Shown: positions 16,764-25,997, counted from the stretch's first letter. The stretch is 64,000 nucleotides of DNA from Emticicia sp037153985 (GCF_037153985.1 NZ_JBBAYI010000001.1:62001-126000), one strand, 5' to 3'. Notes: generated from the sequence alone by a model not told the origin. Numbers and translations are program-made.

Positions 16764-18137
16764 ATGATTATCTCAATAGCTCATCCTGTGGGTTTTAGTA
16801 GAATTGGTGGGCGTGCCAATAATGAAGATGCTATATATCCACTCGAAAACGAAGCTACAAATAGTAATAAACTATTTGTAGTTTGTGATGGTATAGGAGG
16901 GCATAATAGTGGTGAAATAGCAAGCCGGCTGGCAAGTATTGAATTTGCTAACTACTTGCATGCACACCCTGAACTGGATAATCCACGTTCTGACGAAGAA
17001 ATTTACCAATCTTGGAGTGCTGCCTTAAGAGAAACAGAGAATAGCTTTGAAGAATACATGGCTACGCATCCTGAATCGTCAGGGATGGGTACAACATTAT
17101 GCTTTTTGCATGTGCATACTTCCGGTATCACACTGGGGCATATTGGTGATAGCAGGATATATCAAATCAGAGAAAATAAAATAATTTTCAGAACAGAAGA
17201 CCACTCAATTGTTAACCAATTGCTTAGAGCAGGGCAAATAACCCCTGAAGAAGCAAGAAACTACCCAGCCAAAAATGTAATCACCAGAGCTATTCAGGGA
17301 GCAAAAAGACCCTCAGAGATAGAGTTTGATTTAATTACTGACCTGCAAGAAAACGATTACTTCTTCATTTGTACAGACGGTGTTCTGGAGCAGATAAGTG
17401 ATAGAATTTTAGAAGAAGTTTTTTCGGCACCAGATTATTCGTTACAGGAAAGAGCCAGCATAATTATTGAAAAGTGCCAAAACCTTACAAGAGATAATTT
17501 CTCGGCTTATCTGATAGAAATTAAACAGGTTTTAGGCGAGCCGCTTATTCTGCCATCGAAGGAAACAAAAAATGACCAGATTCATAGTATTACCTATGAA
17601 GAAGAATATGACGTTCATACCGCTGAAAAATTTCAGGAATTAACAGACGAAGACCCCAAAGAAAGACCACAACCAACTAAGATAAAAAAGACGAAAGATA
17701 TTTTTCTGGGGCTTATATATGCCTTAGGTGCAGGAATTATCCTACTATTCGGATACCTGACCTATGATTACTTTTTTCCGGGTAAAAAAACAGTGAAAGA
17801 CGAAACGGTTCCCAATTTAGACTTATCAACTTCACCAGAGATAAAAAAAGATTCTGTTAAGCATGATACTAATACAACTCCAGACGTAGCACCGGTAGCT
17901 GTACCAACTTCAAAACCTGAAAAACAAAAAACTAAAACTAAACCGGGTAATAAAGTTACAAAGCCTCAACCTGGTGAATTAAGAGATAAAAAAGATTCTA
18001 AGAAAGAGCAAAAAGAACAAAAAACAGAAGATAAATCTAAAAAAGAAGACTCTTCCACAACCCCACAAGGTTCAGAGCCTAGCTCTCAGCCATCAAGAAA
18101 ACCAAAAGAAAAAAATCAAGGACCAAAAGACAGCTAA
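16764..18137 (+). CDS. PP2C-type Ser/Thr phosphatase with membrane helix, copy 1
   Basis: The PP2C (PPM) catalytic domain covers residues about 1-255. Metal-binding residues are all present: E21/D22 in GGRANNED, D42-G43 in CDGIGG, D205-G206 in CTDG and D244 in RDNFSAY. A membrane helix follows at about 313-336. The C-terminal 120 residues are Lys/Pro/Thr/Ser-rich and should be periplasmic, ending in GPKDS. It removes phosphate from Ser/Thr on targets at the inner membrane and would oppose the kinases encoded nearby, like PppA of Pseudomonas T6SS. It is 5 bp from the caspase-like gene. Confidence 0.9.
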   Translation: MIISIAHPVGFSRIGGRANNEDAIYPLENEATNSNKLFVVCDGIGGHNSGEIASRLASIEFANYLHAHPELDNPRSDEEIYQSWSAALRETENSFEEYMATHPESSGMGTTLCFLHVHTSGITLGHIGDSRIYQIRENKIIFRTEDHSIVNQLLRAGQITPEEARNYPAKNVITRAIQGAKRPSEIEFDLITDLQENDYFFICTDGVLEQISDRILEEVFSAPDYSLQERASIIIEKCQNLTRDNFSAYLIEIKQVLGEPLILPSKETKNDQIHSITYEEEYDVHTAEKFQELTDEDPKERPQPTKIKKTKDIFLGLIYALGAGIILLFGYLTYDYFFPGKKTVKDETVPNLDLSTSPEIKKDSVKHDTNTTPDVAPVAVPTSKPEKQKTKTKPGNKVTKPQPGELRDKKDSKKEQKEQKTEDKSKKEDSSTTPQGSEPSSQPSRKPKEKNQGPKDS

Positions 18138-18142
18138 AAGTC

Positions 18143-18883
18143 ATGAAAACCTACCTTAAATATATTATACTTTCATTATTACTGAGCTTTCAGGCTAAAG
18201 CTGAAATCTATTCAGTGTTGATTGGTGTGTCTGACTATAAATTTATTCCTGATAATCAGGACTTAAAATATGCCGACGATGACGTAAGAAACTTTTATAG
18301 TTTTTTAACCAAAGACCTGAAAATCTCACCAGCTAATGTTTATATGTTGGTTAATCAGCAGGCATCTTATAGTAATATTATTGAGATAGTTAGCACAGCT
18401 TTTACAAAAGCAAAAAAAGAAGACTTAGTTATATTTTACTTCTCGGGCCATGGCGATAATGGTAAAATATTACCGTATGATTTTGACGGCAGAAGTAACT
18501 CTATTTCGTTTGCTAAAATTGCAGAATTGTTTAGAAGTTGCAAGTCAGAAACAAAAATCATTTTTGCTGATGCGTGCCGTATTGGTGGCTTAAAACCCAA
18601 GAAAAACGAAGAGGTAAGCAGTGTTTCTGATAAAATTATTGCAATGGTTTCATGCCGAGCCAATGAAAGCTCCATAGAAAACGGATACTATAAAGGTGGT
18701 TTTTTTAGTTTTTTCTTATTAAATGGCCTTCGTGGGTATGCCGATTTAAATAATGACCATAAAATTACCATTACTGAGTTGCATCTTTATGTGAAAAAGA
18801 AGGTAAATCAGGCTTCACAAAATACACAAAACCCTATAACCTTCGGAAATTTCCCTCTCGACCAAGTAATAATATCCTATTAG
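18143..18883 (+). CDS. Exported caspase-like protease (peptidase C14 family)
   Basis: A signal peptide (about 1-20, MKTYLKYIILSLLLSFQAKA) precedes a caspase p20-like domain. The sequence YSVLIGVSDYK opens strand 1, FYFSGHGD carries the catalytic H103 and FADACRIGG carries C145. No p10-associated extra domain is seen, and the protein ends at residue 246. Bacterial orthocaspases cut after Arg or Lys; substrate here is unknown. An exported copy between a PP2C gene and a Sel1-repeat gene inside a T6SS-linked operon is unusual; possible roles are processing of envelope components or an effector-related activity. Confidence 0.85.
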   Translation: MKTYLKYIILSLLLSFQAKAEIYSVLIGVSDYKFIPDNQDLKYADDDVRNFYSFLTKDLKISPANVYMLVNQQASYSNIIEIVSTAFTKAKKEDLVIFYFSGHGDNGKILPYDFDGRSNSISFAKIAELFRSCKSETKIIFADACRIGGLKPKKNEEVSSVSDKIIAMVSCRANESSIENGYYKGGFFSFFLLNGLRGYADLNNDHKITITELHLYVKKKVNQASQNTQNPITFGNFPLDQVIISY

Positions 18884-18888
18884 CACTC

Positions 18889-20919
18889 ATGAAAAAAACA
18901 GTTTTCATATTAATATTTGGGCTTGCTTTCTTTCGTCTGACTGCACAAAAAACTTTTGTGTCAACATTTGTTGATTCACTATCAAGACCCTCTCTTTACA
19001 ATCCATTCAAAATAGATACTATTCTGGATGAACCCTATCTGATAAAAACAAGCTGGTATAACAATGTTATTCAGTTGGAAAGTGAAAAAAAATTCAGTGA
19101 AGCATACAAGATTATTGTATCAAAGAAAGACGACGACCCCCTCGCCATGTATTTGCTTGGTAAATACCACTATCTGGGTTTGACCGGAACGGTAGATAAA
19201 AACTCGGCTTTTCTGTGGTTCTATAATGCCAGTATGCGTAACTTCTCACCTGCTTTTGAAAGTATGGGTATGATCTATTATTATGGCGAAGGATACACCC
19301 AAAGTGATTCCGCCGCTATTTTGAGTCTGAAAAAGGCATATAAAAATGGTATCGAGAAAGCAGGCGTTAAAATAGGCTATATCTATCAGACCCGCAAAAC
19401 AAAAAGTAATCTGGATAGTGCTTTATACTGGTATCAGAGAGCTACTACGGAAGAAAAGAAAAACATACTTATTAATATTGCCTCTATCTACGAAAGTAAA
19501 GGTATGGTGCCAGAAATGCTGGCTAAATATGAAGAGGCTTCAAAAAACGGTTTGGGGGCTTCAAGCAGAAGGCTAGGAGAAATATACAACGAAGGTTTAT
19601 ATGATGTTAAGCCTGATGTTGCCAAAGCAAAGGCATATTTTGAAAAAGGCTGTGCCGAAGACGATGCTCAGTCTTGTAATGCCTTAGGGGTTATTCTGGC
19701 CCGAAGCAAAAACTTTGAAAATCTGTACGATATTTTCATGAAGGGTAAATACCTGAAAGATAGATACAGTATTTATAACATGGCACTTTGCCTGAGCGAA
19801 GGCATAGGAATAAAAGTCGATGTAAAACAGGCTTTTGAGCTATATAAAGAAGTGGCTAACACAGTTGTTGAAGCACAAAATAACATCGGTACGCTCTATG
19901 ACCGCAATCTTATTTCTGGCAATAATCATAATGAAGCCAAAAAATGGTATGAAAAAGCAGCTAATGGTGGCAATGTAGAAGCCATGCTTAATCTGGCTAA
20001 TATTTTAGCCAAAGAAGGCGAAGAAGCGCATGAAAAAGCTAGCCACTGGTACGAAAAAGTAGCCGCTACGGGTAAACTGAATGGCATTTATTATTATACT
20101 TTATTTTTAAAAAATAGTAAAGAAAAGTCTGAGAAGGTAATTGAGTGGGCCGAAAAGCTAGCCAACAACGCTAATAGTGACGAAAGCCAGAAAAAATGGG
20201 CGTGGAGAATCACTGGTGATATTTATCGCCAAAGGGCTGATGATTTTGTCAAAAAAAATGAGCAATCGGGTGCAGCCACAAATGCTACTGCAGGCAAACC
20301 ACTTAACGGGAGTTGGGCTAACTTTCAATATAAAAAAGCAATAAGTGCTTACGAAAAAGCAGTAAGTATGAACGACGACTCTGCGATGGTAAAACTTGGT
20401 CAGTTATATTACAAAGGTAATGGAGTAGCCCAAAATCTCGACAAAGCACTTGAATTATGGAAAGACGCGGCCAAACTAGGAAATGCTACGGCTATGTATA
20501 ATATGGCTTATCTGTACGAAAAAGACGAGCAGAAGTTTAAAATTGAATTCAGGTATGAAAATGCTATCAAGTATTATAAGGAAGCTATTAATACTGCAAA
20601 AATGAATAAAAGCCTTAAAAAAGATGCTTCGTTCAGGTTAGGTAATCTGTACCAATATCCTATCGAAAATAAATTTGAGAAAAAAAGCAGAGACGCACTT
20701 ACGTGGTATACAATTGCAGCTAATCTGGGCGATACTGACGCGATGTATGAAATAGGCTATATTTATGAATACGGAGAATCTGACATTACAAAAATGAACG
20801 CGAATAAAGTGAGAACAGATAAGGAAGAGGCCAGAAAATGGTACAAAAAAATTCTGGACATTCAGCCTGATAACGAAGAAGCCCGCGAAGCCCTGCAAAG
20901 GGTTGAAAAAAATAAATGA
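18889..20919 (+). CDS. Exported Sel1/TPR-repeat protein
   Basis: A signal peptide (about 1-19) is followed by many Sel1-like repeats of about 36 residues, with units such as AMYLLGKYHYLG, NIGTLYDRN, KKWYEKAANGG, KLGQLYYKGNGVAQN and EIGYIYEYGES. The 676-residue solenoid should be periplasmic. Sel1 repeats mediate protein-protein contacts and often scaffold complexes or act with proteases and kinases. The last 17 bp overlap with a TTG that could start the next gene, but the next gene more likely starts at 20948. It is 5 bp behind the caspase-like gene, suggesting joint function. Confidence 0.85.
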   Translation: MKKTVFILIFGLAFFRLTAQKTFVSTFVDSLSRPSLYNPFKIDTILDEPYLIKTSWYNNVIQLESEKKFSEAYKIIVSKKDDDPLAMYLLGKYHYLGLTGTVDKNSAFLWFYNASMRNFSPAFESMGMIYYYGEGYTQSDSAAILSLKKAYKNGIEKAGVKIGYIYQTRKTKSNLDSALYWYQRATTEEKKNILINIASIYESKGMVPEMLAKYEEASKNGLGASSRRLGEIYNEGLYDVKPDVAKAKAYFEKGCAEDDAQSCNALGVILARSKNFENLYDIFMKGKYLKDRYSIYNMALCLSEGIGIKVDVKQAFELYKEVANTVVEAQNNIGTLYDRNLISGNNHNEAKKWYEKAANGGNVEAMLNLANILAKEGEEAHEKASHWYEKVAATGKLNGIYYYTLFLKNSKEKSEKVIEWAEKLANNANSDESQKKWAWRITGDIYRQRADDFVKKNEQSGAATNATAGKPLNGSWANFQYKKAISAYEKAVSMNDDSAMVKLGQLYYKGNGVAQNLDKALELWKDAAKLGNATAMYNMAYLYEKDEQKFKIEFRYENAIKYYKEAINTAKMNKSLKKDASFRLGNLYQYPIENKFEKKSRDALTWYTIAANLGDTDAMYEIGYIYEYGESDITKMNANKVRTDKEEARKWYKKILDIQPDNEEAREALQRVEKNK

Positions 20920-20947
20920 TTATCTAAATCTAAAGGAATTTACTTAC

Positions 20948-22309
20948 ATGATAGGGGAGATTATTAATAATTACAGAGTCTTGAGCCATCTGGGTAATGG
21001 TGGTTTTTCAGATGTTTGGCTGGCTGCCGAAGAATCTTCCGATCTAAAAGTCGCGTTAAAAATTATTGATAAAAGCCGTATGGCAAATCTTAAATTTAAA
21101 GAAAGATTTAAACATGGTGCTGAAATTTTAAAGCGGTTGAATCATCCTAACATCGTAAGTTTTGTAAGCCTGATTAACAAACCAGATATACTCGGAGTAG
21201 CTTTAGAGTATATTGATGGCATTAATCTGGAAGATTTTATAATAAAGAACTATGACCCGGCTTCTCCTTTAAAACTGATGCGTTTTTTCTCGCAGTTACT
21301 GGATGCTATCGAATATGCACATCAGAATAAGGTAATACATCGTGACATCAAGCCTTCTAATATATTAATTAGCAGAGAGTTACAAGCAAAAGTAATTGAT
21401 TTTGATACCGTAAAAGACTTTGCTGATGATGCAAATTTTACTACGGCAAATTTTACAGTGGGTACTTTTAATTTTATCAGTCCAGAACAATTTGATAACT
21501 CACGGAACGTAAGCCCGCAAAGCGATATTTATTCGTTAGGATTAGTAATGTTTTACATATTGGTAGGGAAGCCGCTTTTTAGCAATACGCAGTCGCCAAT
21601 TGAGCTTTTCAGAGCCATCGAAGAAGGAAAATTGCCTCAGCTGAGTATGGTTAATAAAAATATTCCAGAAGTATTTGATAAGATACTAGCGAAGGCCCTT
21701 GAACGAAACCCACAGAACAGATTTTCGAGTTGTAATGAATTTAAAAACTGTATCGAAAACCAATTAGACCCTTATTTGCAAGGGGGCGTTGTTGACCCCG
21801 ACAAAACTCGTATTAACCCCCGACCTCGGCCTGAACCAACACCACGGCCCGCAGCAGAAGGTAGGCCCGTTGATACCGACAAGACCGTGGTGAATCCTAA
21901 ACCACAACCTGTTCCGGCAAGTGAAAAGCCCGCGGAAAAACCAAAGCCAAAAGCACCAGTTGAAGATAAAACACAGTTTTTTGAGCATCCGCCACAAACG
22001 CCTCCTCCCGCTGCCGAAAAGCCCAAAAGAGAGGATGCAACCATGTATTATGAGAGTGATAATACACCAGTTGTTAATGAGCCTGCGCGCAAATCAAACG
22101 ACAATACATCGGTTTTTACAGAAACTTCTCGCAAGCCAAGAGAAAAAGCGTCTACCTCTTATGAAGACGAATTACAGTATTTAGATGAATTTTCAGAAGA
22201 TAAGCCTAAAAATAAACAATCTTTGTCTGCGTGGGATGCCATCATTCTTATTGGTGGAATTATAGTTTTTATTACCGGAATGGTAGTACTGTTTTTTTAT
22301 AAAAAATAA
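20948..22309 (+). CDS. Tail-anchored Ser/Thr protein kinase, copy 1
   Basis: The ATG at 20948 puts the Gly-rich loop (LGNGGFSDVW, about 15-24) at the normal distance from the N-terminus; an upstream TTG would overlap the Sel1 gene. The kinase domain (about 9-275) has K38, E59, HRDIKPSN (131-138) and the APE-like SPEQF. The Mg-binding DFG is DFD (151-153). A Pro-rich tail (about 280-425) has repeated threonine motifs: DKTRI, DKTVV, DKTQFF, DATMYY and DNTSVF at T287, T312, T342, T365 and T387. A single helix at the extreme C-terminus (about 430-450) anchors the protein, so no periplasmic sensor exists. It probably phosphorylates T6SS or FHA partners and itself. Confidence 0.9.
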   Translation: MIGEIINNYRVLSHLGNGGFSDVWLAAEESSDLKVALKIIDKSRMANLKFKERFKHGAEILKRLNHPNIVSFVSLINKPDILGVALEYIDGINLEDFIIKNYDPASPLKLMRFFSQLLDAIEYAHQNKVIHRDIKPSNILISRELQAKVIDFDTVKDFADDANFTTANFTVGTFNFISPEQFDNSRNVSPQSDIYSLGLVMFYILVGKPLFSNTQSPIELFRAIEEGKLPQLSMVNKNIPEVFDKILAKALERNPQNRFSSCNEFKNCIENQLDPYLQGGVVDPDKTRINPRPRPEPTPRPAAEGRPVDTDKTVVNPKPQPVPASEKPAEKPKPKAPVEDKTQFFEHPPQTPPPAAEKPKREDATMYYESDNTPVVNEPARKSNDNTSVFTETSRKPREKASTSYEDELQYLDEFSEDKPKNKQSLSAWDAIILIGGIIVFITGMVVLFFYKK

Positions 22310-22321
22310 TTCAACGTTTTT

Positions 22322-23704
22322 ATGTACTTCCAGTTGTTCCAACCTTACGGCTATTCTGAAATAGGAGGCAGAGCTAACAATGAAGATAGTATCTTTCCAG
22401 ACCCCGACAAAGTTAGTGTTTCTTCAAGGCTTTTTATTGTATGTGATGGTGTAGGAGGGGCACAAAAAGGAGAAATCGCCAGTAAACTGGCCTGCAAAAG
22501 TTTTGAAAAATTCTTTGCTGAAAACAATGTAACTGTTTCCACCAAAGAAACAATTGAGCAGGCGTTAGCTTATGTTGAACAAACCTTTGATGATTACTTC
22601 AGCCATAACCCTTTAGCTAAAGGAATGGCTACTACTGCTACTCTTGTACATTTGCATGAGCAAGGTGCTACCATTGCTCATATCGGCGACAGCAGAGTGT
22701 ATCTTGTTCGTGACGGAAATATTATTTTCCAGACAAAAGACCACTCTTTTGTGATGGAATTGTACGAAAATGGTTTTATTTCTCTCGAAGAAGCACAGGA
22801 GCACCCAAGACGAAACGAAATTACGAGAGCTATTCAGGGCAGAACAGTAAAAGAAACAAAGCCCGATGTTACGGTTATAAATACTATAAAAACCGGTGAT
22901 GTTTTTTTTCTTTGTACTGATGGAGTAACCGAACAGGTAAACGAAAATGTTCTGGAAGATACTGTAAGGAAATTTAACGAACCTGCATATATCGGCAAAG
23001 CCCTTATTGATATATCTGCCGGACAAACAAAAGATAATTTTTCGGCCTATATTGTTAAAATAAGAGATATTATCGTTTCGCAAAATAAGAGTAGCTCTTC
23101 TAAACCAAATAATTCAGCCAGAAAGTTATCAAAAAATGTAAAAAATAACGATACCTCATTGAAAGCCGCTTTCTGGATAATACTCATTTTATTAGGTATA
23201 ACCGTTGCCTATTTTGGGTATACGATGTTGCCCGCGAAATACCTTGATTTTTTCAAATCTGAAAAAAAACAAGGTCACCAGTCTAAACAAAAAGAAGAAA
23301 AGGCTAAAATCGAAAAAAAAAACGCTGACACCCTAGTTTCAACGCCTCTTGAAACAACAATAACAAAAGACACATTTAATAATAAAACTGGCTGGGCTTA
23401 TCTTTTTCTTGAAAAAAGAGATAATTTTTATGGCCTCGTGAATAGATATAATGCTGTTAAACTACCATTCAGGTTTGAGCAAATAGAACCACATGCTTAT
23501 AATGGGAGACAATTTTTTTGGGTTAAAGAGCAAGGCAGATATGGGCTAATTTTACTTACAGATAACGGCATTAAATATTTGCAGGCAAAGTATGATACCA
23601 TTCTGAGTATGAATGGTAAACTTAAAACGGCTATGGTAAGGGTAGGACAAAAAGCCAGTACACTTTCAGTAGAAAACGAATTCAAGAAAATAAAACCATA
23701 CTAA
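22322..23704 (+). CDS. PP2C-type Ser/Thr phosphatase with periplasmic WG-like domain, copy 2
   Basis: Catalytic domain about 1-250 with the PP2C metal residues E21/D22, D42, D200 and D238. A membrane helix lies at about 282-302. The periplasmic part begins with a Lys-rich linker and ends with a domain containing WAYLFLEKRDNFYGLVN and QGRYGLILL, which read as WG-type repeats. WG repeats occur in several proteins of this region, including the last gene of the exported operon at 34207. The gene abuts the next kinase gene (stop and start adjacent), so phosphatase and kinase are made together. Confidence 0.88.
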   Translation: MYFQLFQPYGYSEIGGRANNEDSIFPDPDKVSVSSRLFIVCDGVGGAQKGEIASKLACKSFEKFFAENNVTVSTKETIEQALAYVEQTFDDYFSHNPLAKGMATTATLVHLHEQGATIAHIGDSRVYLVRDGNIIFQTKDHSFVMELYENGFISLEEAQEHPRRNEITRAIQGRTVKETKPDVTVINTIKTGDVFFLCTDGVTEQVNENVLEDTVRKFNEPAYIGKALIDISAGQTKDNFSAYIVKIRDIIVSQNKSSSSKPNNSARKLSKNVKNNDTSLKAAFWIILILLGITVAYFGYTMLPAKYLDFFKSEKKQGHQSKQKEEKAKIEKKNADTLVSTPLETTITKDTFNNKTGWAYLFLEKRDNFYGLVNRYNAVKLPFRFEQIEPHAYNGRQFFWVKEQGRYGLILLTDNGIKYLQAKYDTILSMNGKLKTAMVRVGQKASTLSVENEFKKIKPY

Positions 23705-25018
23705 ATGGAAAAACAATACAAAGACTTTTCTGAATTTTCTCAGGATTATATCTATGATGAAGTAAACGATAAACTTGGTGAAGGAGGCTTTGCCAGTATT
23801 TATCGTGCTGATGATTTATTGAGAAATAGAGAAGTAGTTGTAAAGGTTTCAAAAGTACCTAAAGAAGAAAAATACAGCTTAATGCACGAATATGAAATAG
23901 TTAAATCGTTGCCTATTCATAAAAATATTGTGTATTATGAAGCCTGTTACCGTTTTAAAATGGCTGGGCTTGGCGTGTACGACATAGCTATTATGGATTA
24001 TTATCCTTTAGGGAACCTTAATAGTTTTCTTGACAAACAAAGAATTTCTTCTGCTCAGTTTCAGTCTTTGGTTGAAGAAATGCTGTTGGGTATTGATTTT
24101 CTACACCAGAATAAAATAATCCATCGGGATATTAAGCCAGCAAATATCCTGATTGCTTCTCAGAAAGGTAAATACATACCTAAAATTGCTGATTTTGGCT
24201 TAGGCAAAATAAAGGAATCAACCGAAGAGTCGTTTACGGATAACAGCTTTGTTGGTGGAACCCTGAACTATGCGGCACCGGAACAGATTTTGGGTACTAA
24301 AGTAAAACCCAACGCAGATTTATGGGCGTTTGGCGCGTTATTGTACAAAATGTGTACGGGTAACCCTCCTTTCTTCGTAAGTGAAAGCGATACCACAGGC
24401 CGCAGAGAACAGTTAATTAACAAGATTCTTAAAGTTGAACTTCCTGAAACAATTTTCAAAGTAGAAGAACCATATCAGACCATCATTCTGAAATGTCTGG
24501 TTTTGGATACTGAAAAACGAGCAAAATCAGCAACAGAGCTAATCAAAATTTTAAAAACCGTACGTGCTGAAAAAACAGAAATTTTTACTGAACCAATTGT
24601 TGAAAAACCAAGACACGCCCCCACACCGAAACCACAGGTAAAAAAAGATAATGGCAAGCGCGTTGAACTATTGCCTTATGTTATGATAGGTATAACCTTG
24701 CTGGCTTTAGGAGTTTTCTGGTTCTACTATTCAAAAGAGAATAGAAATCAGGGTAGCCCGACTATGCAAAACTCACCAACTGAAATGGTGAAAGATACCA
24801 TACCTAAAAACAAGCCCGAAAGTAACACTGTATCTCCTGTAACAACTCAACCTAAAGAGCAAGCCGTTGATACAGTTCAGAAAGAAACAAAGCCTCTACC
24901 AGAAAGGACAAAAATTAAACCCAAAAAACAGAAAGATAAACAAGAAGGTGGGAGTTTTATTTATGATTATGAATTAAATAAGCCTAAAAAGAAAAGTTCA
25001 GGGCCTAAAGATAACTAA
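23705..25018 (+). CDS. Membrane Ser/Thr protein kinase, copy 2
   Basis: Complete kinase domain (about 18-285): Gly-rich loop LGEGGFASIY, K47, HRDIKPAN (140-147), DFG (163-165) and APEQ. A threonine motif (KTEIFTEP, T291) follows the domain. One membrane helix (about 323-342) leads to a Lys/Pro-rich periplasmic tail that ends GPKDN, close to the GPKDS end of the first PP2C. The start codon directly follows the stop of PP2C copy 2. This is the best PpkA-like candidate of the cluster because all catalytic residues are intact. Confidence 0.91.
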   Translation: MEKQYKDFSEFSQDYIYDEVNDKLGEGGFASIYRADDLLRNREVVVKVSKVPKEEKYSLMHEYEIVKSLPIHKNIVYYEACYRFKMAGLGVYDIAIMDYYPLGNLNSFLDKQRISSAQFQSLVEEMLLGIDFLHQNKIIHRDIKPANILIASQKGKYIPKIADFGLGKIKESTEESFTDNSFVGGTLNYAAPEQILGTKVKPNADLWAFGALLYKMCTGNPPFFVSESDTTGRREQLINKILKVELPETIFKVEEPYQTIILKCLVLDTEKRAKSATELIKILKTVRAEKTEIFTEPIVEKPRHAPTPKPQVKKDNGKRVELLPYVMIGITLLALGVFWFYYSKENRNQGSPTMQNSPTEMVKDTIPKNKPESNTVSPVTTQPKEQAVDTVQKETKPLPERTKIKPKKQKDKQEGGSFIYDYELNKPKKKSSGPKDN

Positions 25019-25045
25019 CTGATATTGTGACTATTAAAGAAGAAA

Positions 25046-25957
25046 ATGCTTATGAAACTGTTTGTACGAATATTGTCGGTGCTTGCTGTAACATGGATAG
25101 TAAACGCTTGTGCTGTTAATCAGGCCGCTGTTGATAGTTCAAAAGCTGCCTTGCGAACCGCCATTGATTCGAACGAAAGGTCAATAAAAATGCTACAAAT
25201 AGTGGCAGGGCAGTCAGAACAAGCCTATAAAGAGGGTAAAATTGCCGAATCGGCCAATGCTGAGATACAGAATTATGTATTAGCTGAACAAAAAAGTATT
25301 CAGATTCAGAACATAATCCTTAACAAGTCGCTTAAAGACTTGGAAACAAAAGGAAGCATTAACAATGAATCATTAGAACGAGCGAATCAGGCAATCAGAG
25401 AGAATGGTAATAAAATGCGGATTCTGGAAGAAAAAACTAAGGTTATTGTTGATTTTCTGGGTAATGAAACATTTAGTAAGTCAGAGATAGGTGCCTTGTT
25501 TAAGCCCGGAGAATACCGGTTATTAGCCGACCAACAGGATGAAGGGAAAAGATTGTTTAGCCCTATTGTGGAGAAACTTTTCTCGTTTGCCGACAAATAT
25601 AAAGGTACTTTTACCAACTTAAAGGGTGAAATTATTGTAACCGGATATTCGGATGCTACACCTATCGACAAGAGATCGAGATTATATCGTGAACTAGCCG
25701 ACTTTGTAGGTGTAAGCGACCCAAGCAGTAGTATGCTGAATCAGAAATTATCAGAACTTCGTGCAGTGGCTGTAAAAGAATTACTGGAAAAAATAATTAA
25801 TCAGAGAAAAGAAGTTGAAGGCCGAAAACTTGATATAAAAATAACTGTGCTAGGCCGCGGTGAGGACATCCCCAGAGGCTTACCCGATAACGTGCCTAAG
25901 AATGATTTTCGTCGTAGGGTTGTTACGTTTTATTGGGTAGTTTTACCTGTTTTGTAA
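25046..25957 (+). CDS. OmpA-like lipoprotein with coiled coil
   Basis: The N-terminus has a basic start, a hydrophobic stretch and a Cys (VNAC) that resembles a lipobox, so an outer-membrane lipoprotein is likely. Residues about 25-125 are helical and coiled-coil-like. The C-terminal 120 residues resemble an OmpA/MotB peptidoglycan-binding fold (ITVTGYSD-like ends GYSDATP, then RAVAVKELL and DFRRRVVTFYW). It is the last + strand gene of the block and ends convergent with the lysozyme gene. It might take the place of the outer-membrane lipoprotein of the T6SS trans-envelope complex (a TssQ-type role), but I cannot confirm homology. Confidence 0.7.
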   Translation: MLMKLFVRILSVLAVTWIVNACAVNQAAVDSSKAALRTAIDSNERSIKMLQIVAGQSEQAYKEGKIAESANAEIQNYVLAEQKSIQIQNIILNKSLKDLETKGSINNESLERANQAIRENGNKMRILEEKTKVIVDFLGNETFSKSEIGALFKPGEYRLLADQQDEGKRLFSPIVEKLFSFADKYKGTFTNLKGEIIVTGYSDATPIDKRSRLYRELADFVGVSDPSSSMLNQKLSELRAVAVKELLEKIINQRKEVEGRKLDIKITVLGRGEDIPRGLPDNVPKNDFRRRVVTFYWVVLPVL

Positions 25958-25997
25958 AGGGTATTTATCTGGTAGTATCCCATTGTTTGTGTTGGCC

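Noticed and set aside
20903..20947. TTG start for kinase copy 1 that overlaps the Sel1 gene
   Set aside because: The ATG at 20948 gives the normal spacing to the Gly-rich loop; the extra 15 residues look like chance sequence.
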